Shown here: positions 18,048-27,544 of the stretch, one piece after another | How positions within the stretch are numbered: position 1 is the stretch's first letter | Layout: each line of letters begins with the position of its first letter | Assembly (NCBI RefSeq): GCF_900185015.1 | Contig: NZ_FXYD01000002.1 | Coordinates: 496,001-560,000 of the forward strand | Origin: Octadecabacter ascidiaceicola | Lineage (GTDB): Bacteria > Pseudomonadota > Alphaproteobacteria > Rhodobacterales > Rhodobacteraceae | Length of the DNA: 64,000 nt | Direction: 5' to 3' | Notes under the pieces: generated by a model | Database searches by the model: none | Told to the model about the DNA's origin: nothing | Seen by the model: the letters and a program-made list of their open reading frames with translations, nothing else | Made by a program: the position numbers and the translations under genes

Positions 18048-19736
18048 ATGGCGGAGCCGCAAAAGTCAGCGATACGGCAAGGTGTAGATGACGCCCTGCA
18101 AGTCTCGCGCGACATGTGGAACGTGATCCGCGATCGCGGCCCATCACAGGTGCAGTTCTGGTTCATCGCACTGCTGGTCGGCATCGCGGCGAGCTTTGCA
18201 GCCATCGGGTTTCGCTTCGGAATCGAGTCGTTGCAAGCTTGGCTGTATCGCACGGACGACATCGCCAACTTGCGCACGGATGCGGCGCGGCTTGATTGGT
18301 GGTGGATCTTGTTGATCCCAATGGCGGGCGGTTTGTTGGTCGGGCTGATCTTGGATCGCTTCACCGATGATGCACGTGTGCGGTCCGTCGCAGATGTGAT
18401 CGAAGGGGCCGCACTCTATGATGGACGCGTTGAACGCCATAAAGGTCTCGCCTCAACGCTGGCGTCTTTCGTTACGCTGTCCACAGGTGGCTCGACTGGC
18501 CGTGAAGGGCCAGTGGTGCATTTGGCGTCCGTGGTGTCGACCTATGTCTGCCGACTTATCCGTGCTGACGGGGTTACGGGCCGCGACCTTTTGGGCTGCG
18601 CAGTTGCCGCGGCAGTGTCCGCCAGTTTTAACGCGCCGATCGCTGGGGCGCTTTTCGCGCTCGAAGTGATCTTGCGCCACTTTGCGGTGCATGCCTTTGC
18701 CCCGATCGTTATCGCATCAGTCGCAGGGACCGTGATCAACCGCCTTGTGTACGGGGATGTCACTGAATTCCTTATTCCAAACCAAAATGTGTTGGCCTTC
18801 TATGTTGAACTTCCAGCGTTCCTGATCCTCGGGCTGCTCTGTGGGTTGATTGCTGTGGTCCTCATGCGATCCATCTTTTGGGCGGACAATTTCGGATCAA
18901 ACCTGCAAGCCCGCATTGGCATGCCGCGTTACCTGCGCCCGATGGTTGCGGGCACGTTGCTTGGCGCTTTGGCGATCTTTTATCCGCATATCATTGGCGT
19001 TGGCTATGAAACCACGTCTGACGCACTGACAGGTCGCTTGGTGATGCACGAAGCCGTGGTGTTTGTGTTTATCAAGATTGTCGCCGTTGCCATTACAATG
19101 GCGGGCCGCATGGGGGGCGGGGTGTTTTCACCGTCTTTGATGGTTGGTGCGTTGACCGGCTTGGCCTTCGGTATCGTCGCGACAGGCATTTTCCCCGACG
19201 TTTCTGGGGAAGGGACGCTATACGCGCTCGCCGGCATGGGGGCTGTCACAGCGGCAGTGTTGGGAGCCCCGATTTCAACCACGTTGATCGTGTTTGAACT
19301 GACAGGAGACTGGCAAACAGGGATTGCGGTGATGGTGTCTGTGTCATTGTCATCTGCACTGGCGTCAAAACTGGTGCACCGCAGTTTCTTTCTGACCCAA
19401 TTGGAACGCCGCGATGTGCATTTGGCGGCAGGGCCACAGGCCTATCTGCTCGGGACGTTTAAGGTTGCTAGCGTCATGCGCGGGGTCGATCACCCCAAGG
19501 CGGCGGATGCCGAAACCTGTGCGACGCTGATTTTGGAAGGGACATACGTGTTCGAGGATAAAACCCTCGACCAAGCGATGCCTATCCTTGAGGCTACGGG
19601 CTCAAACTTCATTCCCGTCGTCGCACCTGCCATTGGCGATGGCCCACCTGAATTACGCGGTGCGCTGTTTCAGGTGGATGCTTTGCGCGCGTTCAACCGC
19701 GCACTGGCCGCAACCGCCGCCGAAGAACACTCTTAA
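18048..19736 (+). CDS. ClC family chloride channel/antiporter with C-terminal CBS-like domain
   Basis: A 562-residue inner-membrane protein with ten or more helices. The chloride-path motif GSTGREGPVVHLAS near residue 150 contains the gating Glu of GREGP. GGGVFSPSLMVGALTGLAFG near residue 357 is the second selectivity-filter segment. The last 95 residues (from KVASVMRGVD) resemble a CBS regulatory domain. The start ATG 18048 is preceded by GGGGAAAG. The gene is divergent from the D-lactate dehydrogenase gene, with 77 bases between their starts. Its stop overlaps the opposite-strand DUF427 stop by four bases. Confidence 0.93.
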   Translation: MAEPQKSAIRQGVDDALQVSRDMWNVIRDRGPSQVQFWFIALLVGIAASFAAIGFRFGIESLQAWLYRTDDIANLRTDAARLDWWWILLIPMAGGLLVGLILDRFTDDARVRSVADVIEGAALYDGRVERHKGLASTLASFVTLSTGGSTGREGPVVHLASVVSTYVCRLIRADGVTGRDLLGCAVAAAVSASFNAPIAGALFALEVILRHFAVHAFAPIVIASVAGTVINRLVYGDVTEFLIPNQNVLAFYVELPAFLILGLLCGLIAVVLMRSIFWADNFGSNLQARIGMPRYLRPMVAGTLLGALAIFYPHIIGVGYETTSDALTGRLVMHEAVVFVFIKIVAVAITMAGRMGGGVFSPSLMVGALTGLAFGIVATGIFPDVSGEGTLYALAGMGAVTAAVLGAPISTTLIVFELTGDWQTGIAVMVSVSLSSALASKLVHRSFFLTQLERRDVHLAAGPQAYLLGTFKVASVMRGVDHPKAADAETCATLILEGTYVFEDKTLDQAMPILEATGSNFIPVVAPAIGDGPPELRGALFQVDALRAFNRALAATAAEEHS

Positions 19737-20074
19737 ACGCGTTCAACGTTCACCTTGGTTAGATCAAACGCGAGATAATCCGCAATCTGTGATACGCTAT
19801 CTTTTGGGGTTTCATAAGACCAAGCCGCATCTGCAAACGTGCCGCTTTTGGCTTCCAGATTGTAGTAAGTCGCGGTGCCTTTATGTGGGCAGGTCGACGT
19901 CGTTTCGGACTTATCAAAGAACGCCATAGAGATGTCTTTACGCGGGAAATAGATCACCTCTGGGAAAGCGCCTTCAGCAAGCTCCAGCGCCTCATTGCTT
20001 TCACCAAGAACGGCGCCAGCGGCACGCACAACCCAAGTCCCAGAAGCGGCTTTGATTTTGATATGATCAGACAT
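19733..20074 (-). CDS. DUF427 domain protein
   Basis: A 113-residue cytoplasmic protein. The family signature is visible in VIYFPRKDISMAFF and the following STCPHKGTATYYNL, then WSYETP. I chose ATG 20074 (MSDHIKIKA...), because the upstream in-frame extension to 20173 has no family similarity. The function of DUF427 is not established. It converges on the ClC gene with a four-base stop overlap (TTAA) and follows the M24 peptidase gene in the same direction. Confidence 0.85.
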   Translation of the reverse strand: MSDHIKIKAASGTWVVRAAGAVLGESNEALELAEGAFPEVIYFPRKDISMAFFDKSETTSTCPHKGTATYYNLEAKSGTFADAAWSYETPKDSVSQIADYLAFDLTKVNVERV

Positions 20075-20159
20075 TCGTTTCGTCCCCCCAAAGGCAGTAT
20101 TTCCGTGATCTTCATGATCAGGGATGCTGGCCCAGACGCTGTGTTTAGCGCTGAAGTGA

Positions 20160-21986
20160 CTAAAGCGGCGCACAGGCCGCTTGCAGCCATGCCAGCGCGG
20201 ATCCGTCTACAAGCGGGCCAATTTTTTGCAACGTATCAGAATGATATTGATCAATCCATGCTTGTTCGTCACGCGTCAAAAGTGTCGCATCTATTAAACG
20301 GCGATCAAGCGGTACATAGGTCAAGGTTTCGAAATCCAGCATCGCGCGGGCATCACAGCCGGTTACGGCATCGGCTTCCCGAACGACAATGAGGTTTTCA
20401 ATGCGTATGCCGAAGTCCCCTTCACGGTAATATCCAGGTTCGTTGGACAGGATCATACCGACCTCAAGCGGAGTTTTCGCCCGCCGCGATAGCCCCTGCG
20501 GCCCCTCGTGCACGGACAGATAGGAACCGACGCCATGGCCCGTGCCGTGGTCATAATCCTGCCCCGCTAACCACAAAGGATAGCGCGCCAATGCGTCCAG
20601 ATCAGATCCAGCAACCCCTTTAGGAAAGCGCACGCGGCTGATGGCGATCATGCCTTGCAGTACACGGGTGAAACAGGTTTTCTCATCCCCCCCAATATCG
20701 CCAATCGCAATCGTGCGGGTAATATCAGTCGTCCCGTCAAGGTATTGCCCGCCGCTGTCGACCAACAGCAAATCCCCAGGTGTAACGACGCGGTTCGTGT
20801 CCTCGTTCACTCGGTAATGAACGATGGCGCCGTTTGGCCCTGCGCCGCTGATGGTTTCAAAGGAAATGTCTTGCAAGACATTGGTGTCGCGCCGAAATCC
20901 CTCAAGCGCCGTAACCACATCAATCTCTGTCAGATCGCCCTTCGGCGCCTCGGCGTCCAACCATGTCAAGAAACGCACCATCGCCGCTCCGTCCCGCAAA
21001 TGCGCTGCTCGGCTGCCGCCGACTTCAACCGCGTTCTTACGCGCTTTAGGCAAAATGCAGGGGTCAGGGCCTTCGACGATTTGCACAGATTGGTCTACCG
21101 CGCGTTTGGCTTCCAATAGGTCTAGAACCGCCTGCGGTGTAGTGGCCGGATCAATCTGGAATGTGGCGCGTTCTGCTTTCGCGAAGAACCCAGCAAGGTC
21201 ATTCAATGGATAAGTTGTGACTAAATCCATTTCGTCGCTCAGATGCGCAGCCACATCAGCGTCGATTTTCGCGTCGGTGAACAGATGCACATGATCCGTC
21301 CAATCCAGAATGGCATAGGCCTGCATGACAGGATTACGCGGGATATCGCTTCCACGAATGTTCAAAAGCCAACAGATTGAATCTGGCAACGCTATAAACG
21401 CGCGCCGCAGCCCGTCCTTTTCTAACGCCGTCCCGAGACGGCTACATTTATCTTCAAATCGTTCTCCCGCCAGCTCATCCGGCTGAATGCAAATTGGTTT
21501 GCGGGGCGGGGCGGGGCGATCTTCCCAGACCGCGTCGACCAAATTTGTATGCCCGACCAGCTTAATCCCAGTCCTGTCCAGCTTTCCGCGCAAATCGCGG
21601 ATTTGCCCGACAGAATAAAGCCACGGATCAAACCCAACGACGCCACCCTCAGGCAATTGCTCTTTCAACCAATCGGCCAGCTGCACTTCGGGCCAATGCA
21701 CGGGCGTAAACACATCTGCCACTTGGTCGCGCACCTGCACGCGGTAGCGTCCGTCAATGAAAACACCTGCTATATCATTCAAAACACAGGAAAATCCCGC
21801 AGACCCCGTGAACCCCGTCAGCCACGACAACCGTTCATCGCAGGAAGCAACATACTCACCCTGAAACCGATCCGCTCGCGGCACAAGAAAACCGTCCAGT
21901 TTTCGCGCGCTCATCTCGGCGCGCACCGCCGCCAAACGCGCCGGCCCCGTGTCAGGCGATGATGTCACTTCAAACGTCTGGAACAT
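20160..21986 (-). CDS. Xaa-Pro aminopeptidase, M24B metallopeptidase
   Basis: A 608-residue cytoplasmic enzyme that removes N-terminal residues preceding proline. Two creatinase-type N-domains (residues about 15-310) precede the pita-bread catalytic domain. Metal ligands are visible as LLVDSGGQYLDGTTDITRT (two Asp), HGTGHGVG (His), SNEPGYY (Glu) and GIRIENL (Glu). The extra domain length matches the eukaryote-like long aminopeptidase P form common in Rhodobacterales. The region before its ATG carries the motif GGGATATTTTTGAAACA in the same orientation (22004-22021). The cobT gene lies just upstream on the same strand. Confidence 0.93.
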   Translation of the reverse strand: MFQTFEVTSSPDTGPARLAAVRAEMSARKLDGFLVPRADRFQGEYVASCDERLSWLTGFTGSAGFSCVLNDIAGVFIDGRYRVQVRDQVADVFTPVHWPEVQLADWLKEQLPEGGVVGFDPWLYSVGQIRDLRGKLDRTGIKLVGHTNLVDAVWEDRPAPPRKPICIQPDELAGERFEDKCSRLGTALEKDGLRRAFIALPDSICWLLNIRGSDIPRNPVMQAYAILDWTDHVHLFTDAKIDADVAAHLSDEMDLVTTYPLNDLAGFFAKAERATFQIDPATTPQAVLDLLEAKRAVDQSVQIVEGPDPCILPKARKNAVEVGGSRAAHLRDGAAMVRFLTWLDAEAPKGDLTEIDVVTALEGFRRDTNVLQDISFETISGAGPNGAIVHYRVNEDTNRVVTPGDLLLVDSGGQYLDGTTDITRTIAIGDIGGDEKTCFTRVLQGMIAISRVRFPKGVAGSDLDALARYPLWLAGQDYDHGTGHGVGSYLSVHEGPQGLSRRAKTPLEVGMILSNEPGYYREGDFGIRIENLIVVREADAVTGCDARAMLDFETLTYVPLDRRLIDATLLTRDEQAWIDQYHSDTLQKIGPLVDGSALAWLQAACAPL

Positions 21987-22003
21987 CTTTACACCCTTGC
22001 TTT

Positions 22004-22021
22004 TGTTTCAAAAATATCCCC
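22004..22021 (-). repeat. Copy of tail motif GGGGATATTTTTGAAACA before the M24 gene
   Basis: Read on the minus strand this is GGGGATATTTTTGAAACA, the same as the tail of the structured element at 4140-4156. It ends 18 bases before the start codon of the M24 aminopeptidase. It follows a short GC hairpin (CGCC-TCC-GGCG). It may be the 3' end of cobT transcription, a repeated leader element, or both. Confidence 0.6.
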
Positions 22022-22054
22022 GCCGGAGGCGCACGCTAAACGCAGGCGATCCTG

Positions 22055-23929
22055 TTAGCCCGCCTTGCGCATTCCAAGAACCCGCGCGCGTTTGCGTGGA
22101 TCGCTGTCAAACAGGCTGGCGAGCTGTTCGGTCATTGCGCCCGCCAATTGTTCTACATCGGTGATCGTAACCGCCTTATCATAGTAACGCGTCACATCAT
22201 GGCCGATCCCGATCGCAACCAGTTCAACCGCTTTGCGTTTCTCGACCATGGCGATCACATCGCGCAGATGTTTTTCCAAGTAATTCGCGGGGTTAACGGA
22301 CAAAGTTGAATCGTCCACCGGCGCGCCATCGGAGATTACCATCAACACTTTGCGGGCTTCTTGGCGGCCAACAAGACGACGGTGCGCCCATTCCAAAGCT
22401 TCACCGTCGATGTTTTCCTTCAGCAGGCCTTCCTTCATCATCAGGCCCAGATTATCGCGGCTACGACGCCACGGTGCGTCGGCCCGTTTGTAGATGATGT
22501 GGCGCAAATCGTTCAGGCGGCCCGGCTGTTGCGGGCGACCTTCGGCCAGCCATTCTTCGCGGGACAATCCACCCTTCCACGCCTTCGTCGTAAAGCCCAG
22601 GATTTCGACCTTCACCGAACACCGCTCCAATGTACGCGCCAAAACATCCGCACAAATCGCAGCAATCGAAATCGGACGGCCACGCATAGAACCGGAATTA
22701 TCCAGCAGCAACGTCACGCAGGTATCGCGGAATTCGGTGTCTTGCTCGACTTTGAAGGACAATGGCGTGGTCGGGTTGGCAACAACACGTGCCAAACGAC
22801 CCGCGTCCAGAATGCCTTCTTCTTGGTCAAACGACCACGACCGGTTTTGTTGCGCCTGTAGACGGCGTTGCAGCTTGTTGGCCAGTCGGGACACGGCCCC
22901 CTTTAGTGGTTCAAGTTGCTGGTCAAGGTAGGCACGCAGGCGTTCCAACTCGGCGGGTTCCGCCAAGTCTTCGGCACCAATCTCTTCGTCGTGCTCGGTG
23001 GAATAGACGATATAGTTTGGGTCGGCGTCTGACACAGGCTGCGGGGTGGGGGGCTCCATCGGGGCCTCGCCCTCGGGCATTTCCGCTTCTTCGGCCATCT
23101 CGGATTCGGCTGTGTCATCCATGCTGACCTGCGCTTCGGCGCTGTCTTGCTGTTCCTCTTGGGACTGCTCGGGCGTACCCTCAGTCTCTTCTTCGTCGCC
23201 GTCGTCCTGACCGGAGCTATCTGGCTCTTGTTCGTCCTCGCCGCCTTCATCCGCGTCTTGGTCTTCATCGCCCGTGTCGTCAGGATCGTCGCCCAACTGG
23301 TCGCCGTATCCCAAATCGGAAATTACTTGACGGGCGAATTTGGCGAATGCTGCTTGGTCTTCGAGCGTGTCTTGGAGGTCATCGAGCGTTCCGCCTGCGG
23401 AATCTTCAATAAACCCGCGCCATAGCTCCATCACATTGGCCGCACCACGGGGCAAATCACGACCCGTCGCGAGGTGGCGGATCAAGTATCCGGCGGCCGT
23501 GGCGAGTGGCGCCTCGGATGCTTCGCGCACTTGGTCATAGCCCTTGCGCAGGGCCTCATTGCCGATCTTGGCGTCGATGTTGCCTGCGGTGCCCGGCATA
23601 TGACGCGCACCCACTGCCTCAACCCGCGCGTTTTCCATCGCTTGGTACAGGTCCTGCGCCATCTGGCCCTGCGGCATGTATTTGGCAGAGACTTTGACGT
23701 CATGATACTTGTGGCGCAGGGCGAAGGCATCTGCCGTGCCACGTGCGATCAACACTTCCTCGCGGGTCATGCGACGCGAAACCTGCGGCAAGCGCACGGT
23801 CTCTTGCGTCGCCCCCGGAGGGTCCACGGTGAACGTCACCGCCAGTTCAGGATCATCCGCCATGACCTTGGTAGCCTCGGCGAGCGCTTTTTTGAACGGA
23901 TCAGCAGGGTTGTCGGATGGTTTGTTCAT
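22055..23929 (-). CDS. cobT: CobT, aerobic cobaltochelatase subunit
   Basis: CobT works with CobS (AAA+ ATPase) and CobN to insert cobalt into hydrogenobyrinic acid a,c-diamide in aerobic cobalamin synthesis. The 624-residue protein has a CobT N-domain, a very acidic linker (about residues 200-300, runs of Glu/Asp/Gln/Ser), and a C-terminal von Willebrand A domain with the MIDAS motif [11 protein letters not shown] near residue 400. Start ATG 23929 overlaps the stop of the upstream small gene as ATGA; longer in-frame starts have no such support. CobN is not in this window. Confidence 0.95.
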   Translation of the reverse strand: MNKPSDNPADPFKKALAEATKVMADDPELAVTFTVDPPGATQETVRLPQVSRRMTREEVLIARGTADAFALRHKYHDVKVSAKYMPQGQMAQDLYQAMENARVEAVGARHMPGTAGNIDAKIGNEALRKGYDQVREASEAPLATAAGYLIRHLATGRDLPRGAANVMELWRGFIEDSAGGTLDDLQDTLEDQAAFAKFARQVISDLGYGDQLGDDPDDTGDEDQDADEGGEDEQEPDSSGQDDGDEEETEGTPEQSQEEQQDSAEAQVSMDDTAESEMAEEAEMPEGEAPMEPPTPQPVSDADPNYIVYSTEHDEEIGAEDLAEPAELERLRAYLDQQLEPLKGAVSRLANKLQRRLQAQQNRSWSFDQEEGILDAGRLARVVANPTTPLSFKVEQDTEFRDTCVTLLLDNSGSMRGRPISIAAICADVLARTLERCSVKVEILGFTTKAWKGGLSREEWLAEGRPQQPGRLNDLRHIIYKRADAPWRRSRDNLGLMMKEGLLKENIDGEALEWAHRRLVGRQEARKVLMVISDGAPVDDSTLSVNPANYLEKHLRDVIAMVEKRKAVELVAIGIGHDVTRYYDKAVTITDVEQLAGAMTEQLASLFDSDPRKRARVLGMRKAG

Positions 23930-24342
23930 GATGTTTCGTCCCCAAAGGGCGCGCAAAATGTTTTGTCGGCCAAATAGACGGGATGTCGGCTATTCAGCTC
24001 AGGATTAATCCCATCGGGGGCAATCGTTTCGATATAGCGCCCGACGTAATTTGTGTCCTGAACCTGTGCGCGCATCTCCTCATCGTAATCTGCAAAAAGC
24101 GTGCGATCGAAGGACCAGTCAAACACGTCGCGGACCTCACCGAATGGCTTTGACATTGCCCAAATTGCATTCACCGCCAAAAAGAAAGAGTGGCAGCGCA
24201 CGTTAGAGTCGGGCGCATCAGACGCAAGGGTCGTTAAAGGTTCGGGGCGCGCAAGAATGTCTGACAACTGGATATTGTCGCTTGAGACAGGTAGTGCCTG
24301 CATCACAAACGCCGCAATCATGGTTGCCTGCGCGACACTCAT
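23926..24342 (-). CDS. Unknown protein encoded between cobS and cobT
   Basis: A 138-residue protein that I do not recognise. The start I chose, ATG 24342, overlaps the cobS stop as ATGA, and its own stop overlaps the cobT start as ATGA, so the three genes should be translated as a coupled unit. It has no signal peptide, no clear membrane helix beyond a short hydrophobic N-terminus ([12 protein letters not shown]), and no catalytic motif. Conserved-looking segments are [21 protein letters not shown] near residue 57 and [14 protein letters not shown] near residue 98. A helper of the chelatase is one possibility. Confidence 0.75.
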   Translation of the reverse strand: MSVAQATMIAAFVMQALPVSSDNIQLSDILARPEPLTTLASDAPDSNVRCHSFFLAVNAIWAMSKPFGEVRDVFDWSFDRTLFADYDEEMRAQVQDTNYVGRYIETIAPDGINPELNSRHPVYLADKTFCAPFGDETS

Positions 24343-25328
24343 CCCAAGCTCAAGCTCGCGGCACTTTCCGGCAGTTCTTCGTCGAAACAACGCTGGTAGA
24401 ATTCGGCGACAGTCTGGCGTTCGAGTTCGTCACATTTGTTCAGGAAGGACAGGCGGAAGGCATAGCCGACGTCTTGGAAGATGCGGGCGTTTTCGGCCCA
24501 TGCGATGACGGTCCGTGGAGACATGACTGTCGACAGATCGCCGTTCATGAACGCGGTGCGGGTCAGGTCGGCGACGGTCACCATCTGCGAAATTGTCTTG
24601 CGGCCTTTGTCGGTGTTGAACGTCGGCGCTTTGGATAGGATGATGTTGGTTTCCGCATCATGGCTGAGGTAGTTCAACGTCGCGACGAGGGACCAACGGT
24701 CCATCTGCGCTTGGTTGATCTGCTGTGTACCGTGATAGAGGCCAGTTGTGTCACCAAGGCCAACGGTGTTGGCTGTCGCAAACAGGCGGAAGTTCGGGTT
24801 TGGCGTAATGATCTCGTTCTGATCCATCAACGTCAGCTTACCGTCGGCTTCCAAAACGCGCTGGATCACGAACATAACGTCCGCACGGCCTGCATCGTAT
24901 TCATCAAACACAATCGCGACAGGATTGCGCAGCGCCCATGGCAGGATGCCTTCGTGGAATTCTGTAACCTGAACGCCATCTTTCAGCTTGATCGCGTCCT
25001 TACCAATAAGGTCAATCCGGCTGATGTGGCTGTCCAAGTTCACACGCACACAAGGCCAGTTCAAACGCGCAGCGACCTGTTCGATGTGCGTAGACTTACC
25101 TGTGCCGTGATACCCCTGCACCATGACGCGGCGGTTGTAGCCAAAACCGGCCAAAATCGCTAATGTGGTGTCTGGGTCAAACTTATAAGTTGGGTCAATT
25201 TCCGGCACGCGGTCACCAGCACCTTTTGGAAATCCTTTGACCTTCATGTCGGAATCAATTCCGAACATCTCACGGACCGAAATCTCTTCGGTTGGCTTCA
25301 TATTTGGGTCAAGATTTTCTTCGGCCAT
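24339..25328 (-). CDS. cobS: CobS, AAA+ ATPase subunit of cobaltochelatase
   Basis: CobS is the MoxR-type AAA+ motor of the CobNST cobalt chelatase. The 329-residue protein has Walker [14 protein letters not shown] near residue 75, Walker [12 protein letters not shown] near residue 138, sensor 1 LFATANTVG and an arginine-finger-like MDRWS segment. Length equals known CobS proteins. I chose ATG 25328 (MAEENLDPN...), because the longer frame to 25385 adds a non-conserved extension. It is the first gene of a cobS-unknown-cobT operon and is divergent from the ECF sigma gene with a 148-base shared upstream region. Confidence 0.95.
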   Translation of the reverse strand: MAEENLDPNMKPTEEISVREMFGIDSDMKVKGFPKGAGDRVPEIDPTYKFDPDTTLAILAGFGYNRRVMVQGYHGTGKSTHIEQVAARLNWPCVRVNLDSHISRIDLIGKDAIKLKDGVQVTEFHEGILPWALRNPVAIVFDEYDAGRADVMFVIQRVLEADGKLTLMDQNEIITPNPNFRLFATANTVGLGDTTGLYHGTQQINQAQMDRWSLVATLNYLSHDAETNIILSKAPTFNTDKGRKTISQMVTVADLTRTAFMNGDLSTVMSPRTVIAWAENARIFQDVGYAFRLSFLNKCDELERQTVAEFYQRCFDEELPESAASLSLG

Positions 25329-25476
25329 GTTGGTGCCCTTATTTATCAAAATGTGCGTGGTCGCTTTGCGATTTGGATGCATCATATTGCGCTAAGCTGC
25401 AAGGGGAAGCGGCATTCCGATTGCTTGTATTTAGTGTTCACTCTGTCATGCTGAGCGACAAGGAGACTGCCGCCAA

Positions 25477-26019
25477 ATGACTACGCGCGAAGACATAGAG
25501 GAAATGATCCATCACGTTGCGCTGAATGACCGCGCAGCGTTTGAAGGACTATATGCTGCAACCAGCGCGAAACTCTTTGGGATTATCCTGCGTGTCTTAA
25601 AAGACCGCGCCGCTGCTGAGGACGTATTGCAAGACGTTTACATGCGTCTTTGGAAGGGCGGGGCGCAGACATTTGCGACGGGGCGTGCCAGCCCGATCAG
25701 TTGGCTTGCCACGATTGCACGCAACCGCGCAATTGACCGGTTGCGGCGGACCAAGCCTGAAAGTGGCCTTGAAGGGGTTGCAGAGCCAGCTGATCCCGCG
25801 ATGGGGCCTGAGGACCTCGTCGTGGCATCATCTGAACGCGCGCAAATCGATGGGTGTCTGGATGAGTTGAACCCGGATCGTGCCGCGGCCGTGCGCGGTG
25901 CTTATCTGGATGGGGAGACATATGCCGACCTCGCGGCGCGTTTTGATGTGCCGCTGAATACAATGCGAACATGGCTGCGCCGCAGCCTAATAAGTTTGAA
26001 AGACTGTTTGAGCAGATGA
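25477..26019 (+). CDS. ECF-type RNA polymerase sigma factor
   Basis: A 180-residue extracytoplasmic-function sigma factor. Region 2 is visible as FEGLYAATSAKLFGIILRVLKD followed by AEDVLQDVYMRLWKG and SWLATIARNRAIDRLRR (DNA melting and -10 recognition). Region 4 is at the end, with YLDGETYADLAARFDVPLNTMRTWLRRSL as the helix-turn-helix for the -35 element. Its stop overlaps the start of the membrane anti-sigma gene (ATGA), the usual sigma/anti-sigma pairing. The target promoters are not identifiable by eye. The nearby fasciclin and msrB genes are plausible members of its regulon. Confidence 0.92.
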   Translation: MTTREDIEEMIHHVALNDRAAFEGLYAATSAKLFGIILRVLKDRAAAEDVLQDVYMRLWKGGAQTFATGRASPISWLATIARNRAIDRLRRTKPESGLEGVAEPADPAMGPEDLVVASSERAQIDGCLDELNPDRAAAVRGAYLDGETYADLAARFDVPLNTMRTWLRRSLISLKDCLSR

Positions 26020-26711
26020 GCGACGAGAGCATCATTCCAGAAGACAACGACGATGTCCTCGCGGCTGAGCTAAGCCTTGGGCTGCTGTCGGGTGATGCGC
26101 TGACCCATGCACAACGCCGTGCCCGCACGGACTTGCGGTTTGCCAGCTTGGTTGAAGATTGGGACATTCATTTCAGTTCGCTTACGGAAACGATTGATCC
26201 GGTGGCACCACCGAAGGGCTTGTTCGACAAGATCAAAGCGCAGGCCTACCCAGAAAGCCCGCAGCGCATCTGGAAGAAACTTGGCATTCTTCCAGCGCTT
26301 ATCGGAGCAGGCGCTGCGGCGCTTGTTCTGATCATCGCGATGCAGTTCGGCAATTACATGCAGCCCACAACACCGGTTGCCAGTCTTGTTGCTGAAGTAG
26401 TTGCCGAGGACGAAAGTATCATTGTCGCCGCAGCCTATGTAGAGGACAGCCAAACGCTGTTTGTTGAATGGCAGGTTGGGGACCGAATACCTGATCGCGA
26501 TGTCGAACTTTGGTTGGTCGCTGATGGCGATGCGATTTCCCTCGGCGTCCTGAGCAAAGAAGGCAAAGTCACCGAAGTATCCATTCCCGCTGAGTTGCGG
26601 AACCTTTTGGTTGGCGGCGCGCTCGCTGTGTCTGATGAACCGCTTGGAGGCTCACCAACTGGTGTTGCGACAGGCGAGGTGCTTGCGGTTGGGCCAATAA
26701 CCACTCTTTGA
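26016..26711 (+). CDS. Membrane anti-sigma factor, RskA-type
   Basis: A 231-residue protein with a cytoplasmic N-domain (about residues 1-95) that should bind the sigma factor. It has one membrane helix around residues 100-118 (ILPALIGAGAAALVLIIAMQF) and a periplasmic RskA-like C-domain ending in the typical GxLAVSDEPLGGSPTG segment. I see no HxxxCxxC zinc motif, so it is not a zinc-binding (ZAS) anti-sigma. ATG 26016 overlaps the sigma stop by four bases. Release of the sigma factor by regulated proteolysis is the usual mechanism in this family, but no protease gene is present here. Confidence 0.88.
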   Translation: MSDESIIPEDNDDVLAAELSLGLLSGDALTHAQRRARTDLRFASLVEDWDIHFSSLTETIDPVAPPKGLFDKIKAQAYPESPQRIWKKLGILPALIGAGAAALVLIIAMQFGNYMQPTTPVASLVAEVVAEDESIIVAAAYVEDSQTLFVEWQVGDRIPDRDVELWLVADGDAISLGVLSKEGKVTEVSIPAELRNLLVGGALAVSDEPLGGSPTGVATGEVLAVGPITTL

Positions 26712-26837
26712 TCACGCAGCGCACACATCGGTGTGAGGCGCTGAAATACTCTGAAACTTGTTTCCAGATCGATCCGTTGCTCTTGGCACCGGGGCCGCAA
26801 TCACGTGGTTCCAAGTTCAACATACTGGAGACGCATC

Positions 26838-27398
26838 ATGACTATTAAGACACTTACAACTGCCGCCGCTCTCGCTGTAACTGCTGGCATGGTTTTCGCT
26901 GACGGACACGTTGCTAACCCGATGGTTGGGGGCGCTGAAATGATGGCTGAGATGAACATCATAGAAAACGCGGTGAACTCACCGATCCACACGACACTTG
27001 TTGCTGCTGTTACGCAGGCCGGCCTTGTCGATACGCTTTCGGGATCCGGTCCATTCACTGTGTTTGCCCCAACAGACGAAGCGTTTGGCATGATCACGGA
27101 TGAAACACTTGGCGCGCTAATGATGGATGACAACAAAGCACAGCTGACACAAATTCTAACCTGCCATGTGGTTGGAGCAGAAGTGTTTTCCGAAGCGCTT
27201 GCTGGCATGATCTCTGATGGCGGCGGCGCGTTCGCGGTTGAGACCTTGGGTGGCTGCATGTTGAACGTAGAAATGGACGGTGACAGCATCACGCTTACGG
27301 ATGAAAACGGCCGCGTAGCGACTGTGACCATTGCTGACGTCGACCAATCCAACGGAGTGATCCATGTCATTGACCGTGTGATCCTGCCTCAACAATAA
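26838..27398 (+). CDS. Secreted fasciclin (FAS1) domain protein
   Basis: A 186-residue exported protein. The signal peptide is residues 1-22 (MTIKTLTTAAALAVTAGMVF then ADG). One FAS1 domain follows, with the H1 segment GPFTVFAPTDEAF near residue 75 and the H2-like VIHVIDRVILP at the C-terminus. Start ATG 26838 has GGAG eight bases before it. Fasciclin genes sit beside ECF sigma/anti-sigma pairs in many proteobacteria. Exact function is unknown; adhesion or response to oxidative damage are both proposed for the family. A weak CCCGA/TCGGG inverted repeat (27401-27418) follows the stop. Confidence 0.9.
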   Translation: MTIKTLTTAAALAVTAGMVFADGHVANPMVGGAEMMAEMNIIENAVNSPIHTTLVAAVTQAGLVDTLSGSGPFTVFAPTDEAFGMITDETLGALMMDDNKAQLTQILTCHVVGAEVFSEALAGMISDGGGAFAVETLGGCMLNVEMDGDSITLTDENGRVATVTIADVDQSNGVIHVIDRVILPQQ

Positions 27399-27544
27399 AA
27401 CCCGACACTCAGATCGGGTGGCAGATCGAAGGCATTTCCCTCAGTGCGGTCGCCTTTGGTCACATCTACGTGCGTTGCGACGAAAACTATCCCTTTGTTG
27501 CAACGTACGTTTTACACTGCCGACAAGTATACAGGAGCCCACCC

